Shown here piece after piece: positions 1-4,342 of a stretch of DNA of 6,199 nucleotides; positions within the stretch are counted from its first letter, which is position 1; each line of letters starts with the position of its first letter. The notes below the pieces were generated by a model. That model saw only the letters and a list, made by a program, of their open reading frames with translations. It did no database searches and was not told where the DNA came from. This DNA comes from Defluviitaleaceae bacterium (GTDB taxonomy: Bacteria > Bacillota > Clostridia > Lachnospirales > WRAX01), in NCBI GenBank assembly GCA_009781815.1, contig WQVB01000078.1, positions 1 through 6,199 of the forward strand, written 5' to 3'. A program made the translations under genes and the position numbers.

Positions 1-78
1 ATTAGATATATTGGCGACCCTGCTGTTGTGCAATATAATAGCAGAGGTGCCATAGGGTCTATTAGTAGGATAGAATAA
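1..78 (+). CDS. possible C-terminal tail of an unidentified protein (partial)
   Basis: Frame 1 is open from the left edge for 25 codons and ends at TAA (76-78). The visible residues include GDPAVVQYNSRGAIGS, which reads like ordinary protein, with mostly A/T third positions as in the other genes here. Frame 2 is open for only 17 codons and frame 3 stops at once. The minus strand is also open here from an ATG near 54 but has no ribosome binding site. I do not recognise the protein. The fragment is too short to exclude chance, so this is a weak call that depends on the sequence to the left. Confidence 0.3.
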   Translation: MRYIGDPAVVQYNSRGAIGSISRIE

Positions 79-136
79 AGCAAACCATACGCCAATAGAG
101 AATTTGGAGGGGGTGGACAAATAGCATCCATCTCGT

Positions 137-164
137 CATTAGACTTGTAGCGAAACGAACCCAA
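137..164 (+). repeat. spacer module S, copy 1
   Basis: This 28-bp stretch, CATTAGACTTGTAGCGAAAC followed by GAACCCAA, recurs in inverted orientation at 4241-4268 with a few mismatches. About 20 bp of it also recur inverted at 4085-4104. In each case it lies next to a palindrome carrying the CGTCATCC signature. It therefore looks like part of the same mobile or recombining repeat family rather than unique sequence. Confidence 0.6.
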
Positions 165-168
165 GTGT

Positions 169-266
169 CGTCATCCCGTGCTTGACACGGGATCTATGCA
201 TGATAGTGCATGCCCAATTAGGACTGACCTTCTCCAATTAGATCCCGTGTCAAGCACGGGATGACG
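169..266. repeat. 98-bp MITE-like palindromic element, copy 1
   Basis: The arms 169-195 and 240-266 are perfect inverted repeats of 27 bp. Each arm is itself a small hairpin: CCCGTG, a CTTGA loop, then CACGGG. The outer ends read CGTCATCC and GGATGACG. The 44-bp centre ends in CCTTCTCCAATTA. A second copy with identical arms lies at 3974-4072, and the centre recurs inverted at 4270-4315. No ORF or transposase is inside, so it must be non-autonomous if it is mobile. I see no target duplication at its edges. Confidence 0.85.
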
Positions 267-303
267 ATGGACGCAGTTGTCCGCTCTTAATTTGGAAAAA
301 GTG

Positions 304-332
304 TTGACTTTTTTTGATAAATGGTTTATTAT
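304..332 (+). promoter_or_regulatory. sigma-A-type promoter of the short transcription unit
   Basis: A -35 box TTGACT (304-309) is separated by 17 bp from a -10 box TATTAT (327-332). This predicts transcription starting near 339. The alternative TATAAT at 330-335 would need a 20-bp spacer and is less likely. The spacing and -10 box match those of the GntR operon promoter in the same window. Confidence 0.55.
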
Positions 333-335
333 AAT

Positions 336-363
336 AAAAAGAGGAAGTGCATAACACCTCCTC
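336..363 (-). terminator. intrinsic terminator, minus strand
   Basis: Read on the minus strand, GAGGAGGTG (363-355) pairs with CACTTCCTC (349-341) over nine positions with one mismatch and a 5-nt loop. A run of five T's and then ATTATT follow at once. This would end a leftward transcript carrying the small ORF at 467-547. On the plus strand the same sequence would form the 5' hairpin of the candidate sRNA. Confidence 0.6.
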
Positions 364-476
364 GATTTATGCTTATTGCTTAGGCAAGGCATTGCAACCT
401 TGATTAAGGTGCTAACTTGGTTTTAAATAAAACGCCGTTATATGCCGTGCTAGGGCAAACGACGTTTTATTTTTTA
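339..476 (+). ncRNA. candidate small RNA, possible antitoxin antisense to the minus-strand small ORF
   Basis: The unit is bounded by a promoter (304-332) and an intrinsic terminator (429-475) and would give an RNA of about 138 nt. Its longest internal frame is a GTG-started 18-codon peptide (347-403) that I do not trust. The 5' end folds into a hairpin (341-363). Further on, CAAGG at 385-389 can pair with CCTTG at 398-402, or ACCTT at 397-401 can pair with AAGGT at 406-410; the two foldings exclude each other. The RNA lacks SRP, tmRNA or T-box signatures. It would be complementary to the last codons and whole 3' region of the minus-strand ORF at 467-547, as RatA is to txpA. Existence and role are inferred. 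Confidence 0.4.
429..475 (+). terminator. intrinsic terminator, probably bidirectional
   Basis: AAAACGCCGTT (429-439) pairs with AACGACGTTTT (458-468) with a single mismatch. An inner stem TGCC/GGCA (443-446, 454-457) closes a short loop. A T-rich tail (470-475) follows on the plus strand. On the minus strand the hairpin is followed by TTTTATTT, so it may also act leftward. The stop codon of the minus-strand small ORF (467-469) lies in the hairpin arm. Confidence 0.7.
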
Positions 477-547
477 TGTAGAAAATCTCTAACTACAATC
501 CATATAGCCGAAGCTATCATGGCTAAAAAATAAAAAGTTTGCAGCAT
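467..547 (-). CDS. 26-residue hydrophobic peptide, candidate type I toxin-like small membrane protein
   Basis: The minus strand has ATG at 547-545, 26 codons and TAA at 469-467. A purine-rich AGGGGGAG (560-553) sits 5 nt upstream as a plausible ribosome binding site. The peptide starts MLQTFYF, continues with an uninterrupted hydrophobic stretch (about residues 5-19, containing AMIASAIWIVV) and ends in a charged tail RDFLHKK. That is the usual build of small type I toxins and other one-pass membrane peptides in Firmicutes. The stop codon lies in a terminator hairpin, and a facing + strand transcription unit would make RNA complementary to its 3' region. I cannot match it to a named family. 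No minus-strand promoter is evident: a repeat element (562-765) abuts the ribosome binding site. It could also be a chance ORF. Confidence 0.45.
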   Translation of the reverse strand: MLQTFYFLAMIASAIWIVVRDFLHKK

Positions 548-561
548 ACGCTCTCCCCCTA

Positions 562-765
562 TCGTCATCCTGAGCTCACGTCATTCCGCTTTGATGCTCT
601 TGGGATTCCTTTTCGTCATTGCGGACTTGATCCGCAATCCCTAAGTTTGCAATAGTTGCTTTTTAGCAATTGGTATAAATGAGATTGCGGATCAAGTCCG
701 CAATGACGAACTCTAGCAATCAGCAAGTCGGAATGATGTGTCCTGAGCTTGACTCAGGATGACGA
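562..765. repeat. nested palindromic repeat: one hairpin element inside another
   Basis: The inner element has perfect 28-bp inverted arms at 612-639 and 683-710. Each arm is itself palindromic around ATTGCGGA/TCCGCAAT, with TTCGTC/GACGAA ends. It sits inside an outer imperfect inverted repeat. The outer left arm carries TCGTCATCCTGAG (562-574) and CGTCATTCCG (579-588). The outer right arm carries CGGAATGATG (729-738) and CTCAGGATGACGA (753-765). The two outer arms differ by small deletions and single mismatches. No coding frame is present. Confidence 0.75.
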
Positions 766-776
766 AGAGATGAAAT

Positions 777-803
777 GTCGCCTTATGAGGGCGGCTTTTT
801 TAT
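777..803 (+). terminator. intrinsic terminator upstream of the GntR operon
   Basis: GTCGCC (777-782) pairs with GGCGGC (790-795) around a 7-nt loop and is followed by six T's and ATTT. No recognisable + strand gene precedes it. It may insulate the operon promoter 27 bp downstream from transcripts crossing the repeat region. Confidence 0.65.
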
Positions 804-829
804 TTGTCAAAAAATTCTTTAAAAAACAC

Positions 830-858
830 TTGACATTAAAATTGTATTAGTGTATTAT
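830..858 (+). promoter_or_regulatory. sigma-A promoter of the GntR-ABC operon
   Basis: A perfect TTGACA (830-835) is followed after 17 bp by TATTAT (853-858). Transcription should start near 865, leaving about 47 nt of leader before the ribosome binding site region. The position rules out a TTG start at 858 for the regulator if this promoter is used. Confidence 0.8.
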
Positions 859-865
859 TGTATTA
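842..865 (+). promoter_or_regulatory. three tandem 8-bp repeats overlapping the -10 box: candidate operator
   Basis: Units TTGTATTA (842-849), GTGTATTA (850-857) and TTGTATTA (858-865) follow one another without gaps. They cover the end of the spacer, the -10 box and the predicted start point. A protein bound here would block RNA polymerase. YtrA-type GntR regulators commonly repress their own operon, so the product of the next gene is the natural candidate. Simple AT-rich sequence could give similar repeats by chance. Confidence 0.4.
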
Positions 866-899
866 TATCAATAGAACAATTAAACTTTTCAATGCTGAA

Positions 900-908
900 A
901 GGAGGAGG
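900..908 (+). promoter_or_regulatory. strong Shine-Dalgarno site that fixes the start of the GntR gene
   Basis: AGGAGGAGG offers two overlapping AGGAGG registers (900-905 and 903-908). These place ATT codons at 912 and 915 each 6 nt downstream of one register. No ATG, GTG or TTG lies in the right frame at a suitable distance. The only TTG nearby (916-918) is out of frame and stops after three codons. Confidence 0.7.
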
Positions 909-911
909 AGT

Positions 912-1289
912 ATTATTGATAAAATAAACTTTGACACAGGCACGCCTATCTTTCAACAAATCGTCGATAACATATTAAGCGACATTGCAGGGGGCGTGTT
1001 AAAACCAGGTGATAAAATAGAAAGTGTGCGTGTGCTTGCAGCTGATTACAAAGTCAACCCCAACACCATGCAAAAAAGCCTAGAAAAGCTAACAGACATG
1101 GGCTTTTTATACACCGAACGCACAAGCGGAAGGTTTGTAACAAAAGATGCAAGCAAAATTCAAGCTCTAAAAGAAAACCTGCCCGCCAAGCTAACGAGAG
1201 ACTATATAAAGCAGATGAGAGACTTTAGCATGGTTGATGATGAAATTTTAGAGTATGTGCAAAAACATTTAAAGGAGAGTGGCAATTAA
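912..1289 (+). CDS. GntR-family transcriptional regulator, YtrA subfamily
   Basis: This is a DNA-binding regulator, probably the repressor of its own operon with the ABC transporter downstream. After a short start it has the winged helix-turn-helix typical of GntR: TGTPIFQQIVDNI, GVLKPGDKIESVRVLAADYKVNPNTMQKSLEKL and the wing TERTSGRFV, over roughly residues 8-75. A helical tail of about 50 residues follows. At about 125 residues it has the short C-terminal part of the YtrA subfamily, with no FCD or UTRA ligand domain. The frame also opens upstream at TTG 858, but that codon is in the promoter's -10 region, and the AGGAGGAGG site would then be read as codons. I therefore place the start at ATT 912; ATT 915 is equally possible. 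The stop is 1 nt before the ATPase start. Confidence 0.85.
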   Translation: MIDKINFDTGTPIFQQIVDNILSDIAGGVLKPGDKIESVRVLAADYKVNPNTMQKSLEKLTDMGFLYTERTSGRFVTKDASKIQALKENLPAKLTRDYIKQMRDFSMVDDEILEYVQKHLKESGN

Positions 1290-1290
1290 A

Positions 1291-1995
1291 ATGGATAAAA
1301 TTTTAGAAGTTAAAGATTTTAGCAAAAGCTATGGAAGCTTTCAAGCCGTGAAAGATTTAAGCTTTGAAATCGAAAAAGGCAAGATTGTAGGGCTTTTAGG
1401 CCCAAACGGCAGCGGCAAAACAACTCTAATCAAAAGCATTATGGGCTTGATGAGTGATTATGAAGGCAGCATCGCCATCGCAGGCAATGCCCCTGGGGTA
1501 GCCGCTAACAACCACATATCATACCTGCCTGATGTGCCTCACCTGCCTCGCTGGTTTAAGGTTTCTCAAGCGGTGGATTTTTTTAAAGATTTTTATGCAG
1601 ATTTTGACGCCACAAAGGCTCGCAACATGTTAACGCAAATGCAAATACCTATGGATAAAAAAATCAAGGCACTTTCCAAAGGGATGAAAGAGAAGGTTGG
1701 CTTATCCCTCACCATGAGCCGCCGTGCAAAACTCTACATTCTTGACGAGCCGCTAGGCCACGTTGACCCCGCCAGCAGAGAGTTTATAATCGAGACTATC
1801 TTGAAAAACTTTAACGAAGAGGGTGCTGTACTTGTCTCTACCCATATTATAGCAGATATAGAGCCAGCCCTTGATAAAGCCTTATTTTTAAAACAAGGCC
1901 AGCTTATCCTTAATGAAGATGTAGAAAAAATTAGAGAAGAAAAGGGATGCTCCCTTGATCAATTGTTTAGAGAGGTGTTTAAAAATGTCTACTAA
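1291..1995 (+). CDS. ABC transporter ATP-binding protein
   Basis: This is the cytoplasmic ATPase subunit that powers the permease encoded next, in an export-type ABC-2 transporter. It is 234 residues from ATG 1291, with AAAGGAG 13 nt upstream; a GTG at 1279 is too close to that site. Visible motifs are Walker A GPNGSGKTT (37-45), a Q-loop region SYLPD (77-81), signature LSKGMKEK (118-125), Walker B with D-loop LYILDEPLGHVD (138-149) and the switch histidine in VSTH (172-175). The Q-loop carries Asp instead of Gln, and the signature is LSKGM rather than LSGGQ; such variants are common in BcrA/YtrB-like exporters. YtrA-regulated transporters often respond to cell-wall-active antibiotics, but the substrate here is unknown. 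The last codons overlap the permease gene by 11 nt. Confidence 0.93.
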   Translation: MDKILEVKDFSKSYGSFQAVKDLSFEIEKGKIVGLLGPNGSGKTTLIKSIMGLMSDYEGSIAIAGNAPGVAANNHISYLPDVPHLPRWFKVSQAVDFFKDFYADFDATKARNMLTQMQIPMDKKIKALSKGMKEKVGLSLTMSRRAKLYILDEPLGHVDPASREFIIETILKNFNEEGAVLVSTHIIADIEPALDKALFLKQGQLILNEDVEKIREEKGCSLDQLFREVFKNVY

Positions 1996-2845
1996 AAGTA
2001 ACTTAACAAAAATGCTAAAGCATGATTTTTCATTTAGCTACAAGGTGTTTTTCGCTATGTTTGCTGGGGTTGTGTTGGTGTTTTTCGCTTTAGATATGTT
2101 CTTAGATGTACCCATATATGCTGTAACTCAATTTAGAGCTTTATTGATGACGGCAGGCATCACTGGCGTTGTTATAGCCTCTTACTTACAAATACTTATG
2201 TTTTTTCAACGCAACTTTTTTGGGCCAGAGGGCTATTTAATGCTCACCCTGCCCATAAGCCGTGGCAAAATGCTCTTTTCTAAAATTTTAGTGTCTTTTG
2301 TGTGGTTTAACTTTATGATGTTGCTTGCACCTATCCTCATAATCATCATCACCCCGCCTATAGGTGATTTTTGGGCGGCTGTAGGGCGTGTTCTTTCAGA
2401 CCCTACACTATACATTGTCATCCTTAAAGTAAATCTTGCGGCTCTAGCTCTTATAACATTGCTGTTTTTAACCATCACCTTTGCCAATAGTGTGGTTTTC
2501 GGCAAAAAGGTTCATGGTGTGGTGGCTGGCGTGGTTTCTGCAGGTGTTCACTTTTTCTTCCTTTGGCTTACCGTTCAAATACTAGATAGACCTTATGAGT
2601 TAATCCAAGTAGCTCGAGAAAGACCATGGGGTACCTGGTATGAAAACGTGCCAGTGGCAGGTTTGAACAACGGCACCTTCCACTTTGAAAGGGTGGTGCA
2701 AATACCCCTATACCCTGAAGGTTACTTTACCTCCTACCAGCAAGGTCAAATAGACTTTCTCTTCATAGGCTTTGCCGTTGGAGTTTGTGCCTTGTGTATC
2801 GCTGGCATCCTATACCTTCTCAAAAAGCGTATATCTTTAAGATAG
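1985..2845 (+). CDS. ABC-2 type transporter permease
   Basis: This is the integral membrane partner of the preceding ATPase. From ATG 1985 it is 286 residues. AGAGAGGTG upstream supports this start over a TTG at 1955, and the start overlaps the ATPase stop by 11 nt, suggesting translational coupling. Six hydrophobic segments are visible at about 20-40, 53-75, 98-123, 142-170, 176-200 and 257-279. A non-hydrophobic loop of about 55 residues separates the last two. The segment GPEGYLMLTLPISRGKMLFS (80-99), between the second and third segments, resembles the conserved cytoplasmic motif of ABC-2 permeases in antibiotic-resistance and bacteriocin-export systems. The substrate cannot be read from the sequence. 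The gene is the last of the operon; a terminator follows 20 nt after the stop. Confidence 0.88.
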   Translation: MSTKSNLTKMLKHDFSFSYKVFFAMFAGVVLVFFALDMFLDVPIYAVTQFRALLMTAGITGVVIASYLQILMFFQRNFFGPEGYLMLTLPISRGKMLFSKILVSFVWFNFMMLLAPILIIIITPPIGDFWAAVGRVLSDPTLYIVILKVNLAALALITLLFLTITFANSVVFGKKVHGVVAGVVSAGVHFFFLWLTVQILDRPYELIQVARERPWGTWYENVPVAGLNNGTFHFERVVQIPLYPEGYFTSYQQGQIDFLFIGFAVGVCALCIAGILYLLKKRISLR

Positions 2846-2864
2846 ATATGTGATCAAACATGTT

Positions 2865-2896
2865 AAGGAGTCGCCCTAAAATGGTCGGCTTCTTTA
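2865..2896 (+). terminator. intrinsic terminator of the GntR-ABC operon
   Basis: AAGGAGTCGCC (2865-2875) pairs with GTCGGCTTCTT (2884-2894), with two G-T wobbles and one mismatch, around an 8-nt loop. A modest T-rich tail (2893-2899) follows. It begins 20 nt after the permease stop codon. Confidence 0.65.
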
Positions 2897-2905
2897 TTTA
2901 TAGCG

Positions 2906-2934
2906 GAATTATTTTTGCATAGAGGGGCAAAATA
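2906..2934 (+). promoter_or_regulatory. candidate sigma-G (forespore) promoter for the spore protein gene
   Basis: GAATT (2906-2910), 17 bp, then CAAAATA (2928-2934) each differ by one base from the sigma-G boxes GMATR and CATAMTA. The predicted start, near 2941, would leave a short leader containing the ribosome binding site AAAGGAG (2950-2956). No sigma-A promoter of comparable quality is visible in this gap. SASP genes are classically sigma-G dependent, so this is plausible but unproven. Confidence 0.35.
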
Positions 2935-2966
2935 CCTTTACAAAACCATAAAGGAGCATTATAATA

Positions 2967-3149
2967 ATGAAAGAGGACACAAAAAAGAAAAAGCCCCTAA
3001 CCCCTATGGACATAGCAAAATACGAAATAGCCACGGAGCTAGGGCTTTTAGATAAAATTCAAGAAGGCGGCTGGAAAAACCTAACAGCCAAAGAAAGCGG
3101 CCGCATTGGGGGCTTGCTTTCTAAACGAAAGAAAGAAGGGAAGATTTAG
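2967..3149 (+). CDS. small acid-soluble spore protein, alpha/beta type (SASP-like)
   Basis: This is a 60-residue protein expected to coat and protect DNA in the dormant spore. It has both family hallmarks. The first is KYEIATELGL (19-28), which includes the site where germination protease GPR cuts SASPs (after Glu in KYEIA). The second is LTAKESGRIGG (39-49), matching the LTSREnGxxGG segment. The intervening DKIQEGGWKN resembles the clostridial and SspF-like minor SASPs. The N-terminus has a run of lysines. The C-terminus (LLSKRKKEGKI) is more basic and shorter than the usual GGxMVxxMIxxyE ending. The start ATG has AAAGGAG 10 nt upstream. The methyltransferase gene begins 2 nt after the stop, so the two are probably co-transcribed. 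Confidence 0.82.
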   Translation: MKEDTKKKKPLTPMDIAKYEIATELGLLDKIQEGGWKNLTAKESGRIGGLLSKRKKEGKI

Positions 3150-3151
3150 CT

Positions 3152-3901
3152 ATGGATGCTTACACAAGATTCGCCCATGTGTATGATGCCCTAATAGACG
3201 CACCATATGAGATGTGGGCAAACCATATAGAAAGGCTTTGGAAGCGTTTTGATGCAAAGCCTACGCTGGTTTTAGACCTTGCATGCGGCACTGGCAACAT
3301 GTCTGCCATATTGTCTACCCGTGGGTATGATATGATAGGTGTAGATATATCGGAGGACATGCTTGGGGTAGCGAAACAAAAAAGCCCTCACATACTTTTT
3401 CTTAATCAAGATATGCGAGAGTTTGAGCTTTATGGCACGGTGGATGCTATTATTTGCATTTGCGACAGCATCAACTATATTTTAGAAGATGAAGAGCTTG
3501 TGGATGTTTTTAAGCTGGTTAAAAACTACCTTAACCCTAATGGTTTGTTTGTTTTTGACATTAACACCCTCCACAAATATAAAAACGTGCTGGCAGATAA
3601 TAACTTTTCTGATGTGGATGAAAAATCTGCCTATATATGGGAAAATTTTTATGATGAGCTGGAGTGTATAAACGAATATCAAGCTACGTTTTTTATTGAA
3701 GATGAGAATGGTAAATATGCCCGCCATGAAGAGGTGCATACCCAAAGGGCCTATAGCTTTGAAGAGATCGAAGAGGCCTTGAAGCAAGCTGGGCTTACAT
3801 ATCTAGGCAAGTTTGATGAGCCTTTTGAAGATGATGAGGATTTAAAGCCACCCAAAAAAGAAAGCGAGCGAGTGTTTTTTGTGGCGAAGGCTGTTAAATA
3901 G
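3152..3901 (+). CDS. class I SAM-dependent methyltransferase (YqeM-like)
   Basis: This is a soluble 249-residue Rossmann-fold methyltransferase using S-adenosylmethionine. Motif I is LDLACGTGN (41-49), the ribose-binding acidic segment is GVDISEDML (63-71), motif II lies in VDAIICICDSINYI (97-110), and motif III is LNPNGLFVFDINT (127-139). The N-terminal YTRFAHVYDALIDAPYEMW resembles the Firmicutes YqeM-type family, whose substrate is not established. The C-terminal part, including YSFEEIEEALKQAGL, is the usual lid/beta region. A weak AAGGG site (3136-3140) within the spore protein gene serves the ATG. The short gap suggests translation coupled to that gene, and hence possibly sporulation-time expression. 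No T-rich terminator follows; the palindromic repeat region starts straight after the stop. Confidence 0.88.
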   Translation: MDAYTRFAHVYDALIDAPYEMWANHIERLWKRFDAKPTLVLDLACGTGNMSAILSTRGYDMIGVDISEDMLGVAKQKSPHILFLNQDMREFELYGTVDAIICICDSINYILEDEELVDVFKLVKNYLNPNGLFVFDINTLHKYKNVLADNNFSDVDEKSAYIWENFYDELECINEYQATFFIEDENGKYARHEEVHTQRAYSFEEIEEALKQAGLTYLGKFDEPFEDDEDLKPPKKESERVFFVAKAVK

Positions 3902-3930
3902 CATCATCCCTATCGCCACACCCCACTAGT

Positions 3931-3981
3931 CGTTATCCCACGCCCTCCCTACAGTCATCCCGCACCCCCCTACCGTCATCC
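3931..3981 (+). repeat. tandem array of about 21-bp units, left
   Basis: CGTTATCC (3931), AGTCATCC (3953) and CGTCATCC (3974) recur every 21-22 bp. Between them lie C-rich spacers such as CGCACCCCCCTAC. The same units occur inverted at 4335-4384. The last unit merges into the arm of the palindromic element at 3974. Confidence 0.65.
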
Positions 3982-4072
3982 CGTGCTTGACACGGGATCT
4001 ACGCACGGAAGGACACAACCCAACTAGGTATGCCCTTCTCCAATTAGATCCCGTGTCAAGCACGGGATGACG
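3974..4072. repeat. MITE-like palindromic element, copy 2
   Basis: The arms 3974-4000 and 4046-4072 are identical to the 27-bp arms of the element at 169-266. The 45-bp centre has diverged on its left side but keeps CCTTCTCCAATTA next to the right arm. Conserved arms with a drifting centre suggest recent spread, or conversion or selection acting on the hairpin arms. Confidence 0.85.
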
Positions 4073-4084
4073 ACTAGGTAAGTC

Positions 4085-4104
4085 GTCTCGCTATAAGTCT
4101 ATTG
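4085..4104 (-). repeat. spacer module S, copy 2 (inverted)
   Basis: Read on the minus strand this is CAATAGACTTATAGCGAGAC, three mismatches from the module at 137-156. It lies between two palindromic elements. Confidence 0.5.
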
Positions 4105-4112
4105 TTATGACA

Positions 4113-4237
4113 CGTCATCCCCAACCCTTGGTTGAACCCTGCTCTTGGGCGAAACTTGATTGGGGATCTCCCTAGCATAACGTGCAACCTAGCAAGCAAT
4201 TGGCATAGGGAGATCCCGCATCGAGTGCGGGATGACG
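4113..4237. repeat. hairpin element with two different terminal palindromes
   Basis: The outer ends are CGTCATCC (4113-4120) and GGATGACG (4230-4237). Inner arms GGGGATCTCCCTA (4162-4174) and TAGGGAGATCCC (4206-4217) pair with each other. The right terminal palindrome (4211-4237) uses CCCGCA/TGCGGG. The left one uses CCCCAA/TTGGGG and has a longer, interrupted loop. Ends with unlike stem sequences suggest the element was assembled from two repeat subfamilies. Confidence 0.65.
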
Positions 4238-4240
4238 ATG

Positions 4241-4268
4241 TTGGGTTAGTTTCGTTACAAACTTAATG
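4241..4268 (-). repeat. spacer module S, copy 3 (inverted)
   Basis: On the minus strand this reads CATTAAGTTTGTAACGAAAC followed by TAACCCAA, closely matching the module at 137-164. It adjoins the hairpin element ending at 4237 on one side and the inverted element core from 4270 on the other. Confidence 0.6.
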
Positions 4269-4269
4269 A

Positions 4270-4342
4270 TAATTGGAGAAGGGCAGGCTTAACTTGGGCA
4301 TGCACTATCATACATAGATCCTGAGTCAAGCTCAGGATGACG
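4270..4342 (-). repeat. one-sided inverted copy of the palindromic element
   Basis: On the minus strand the centre (4315-4270) reads ATGTATGATAGTGCATGCCC and ends CCTTCTCCAATTA, matching the centre of the element at 169-266. Its one terminal palindrome (4316-4342) is of the CCTGAG/CTCAGG type instead of CCCGTG/CACGGG. The other palindrome is absent, replaced directly by spacer module S. Confidence 0.7.

Larger units (their letters stand above)
79..857. other. 779-bp region without a conventional gene: palindromic repeats, sRNA/small-ORF locus, terminator
   Basis: This stretch holds, in order, a spacer module (137-164), a 98-bp palindromic element (169-266), a promoter and short transcription unit (304-476), a small minus-strand ORF (467-547), a nested hairpin element (562-765), an intrinsic terminator (777-803) and the promoter of the GntR operon (830-858). 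A longer open frame on the minus strand across 171-392 runs straight through the palindromic element and is not credible as a gene. I see nothing in 79-136 or 267-303 beyond a GGAGGGGG run at 106-113 followed by a GTG frame that stops after three codons. Confidence 0.7.

Noticed and set aside
171..392. Minus-strand open frame of 73 codons
   Set aside because: It runs through the 98-bp palindromic element and the antisense side of the sRNA promoter, lacks a good ribosome binding site for its start, and its protein shows no domain-like pattern.
347..403. 18-codon GTG-started leader peptide on the plus strand
   Set aside because: The start lies inside the 5' hairpin, the peptide has no regulatory codon run, and no downstream gene is present for it to control.
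339..476. Known structured RNA (SRP RNA, tmRNA, T-box leader)
   Set aside because: No GGAAGGAAGC-type SRP loop, no tmRNA tRNA-like ends, no T-box GGGUGGNACCGCG-like sequence, and no gene immediately downstream.
2233..2505. Minus-strand open frame of 90 codons inside the permease gene
   Set aside because: It is antisense to a well-supported membrane protein gene with clear hydrophobic segments; this looks like a codon-bias shadow.
3482..3787. Minus- and plus-strand frames inside the methyltransferase gene (3482-3787, 3489-3671, also 3160-3360)
   Set aside because: They overlap motif-bearing codons of the methyltransferase in other frames, with no separate ribosome binding site or recognisable product.
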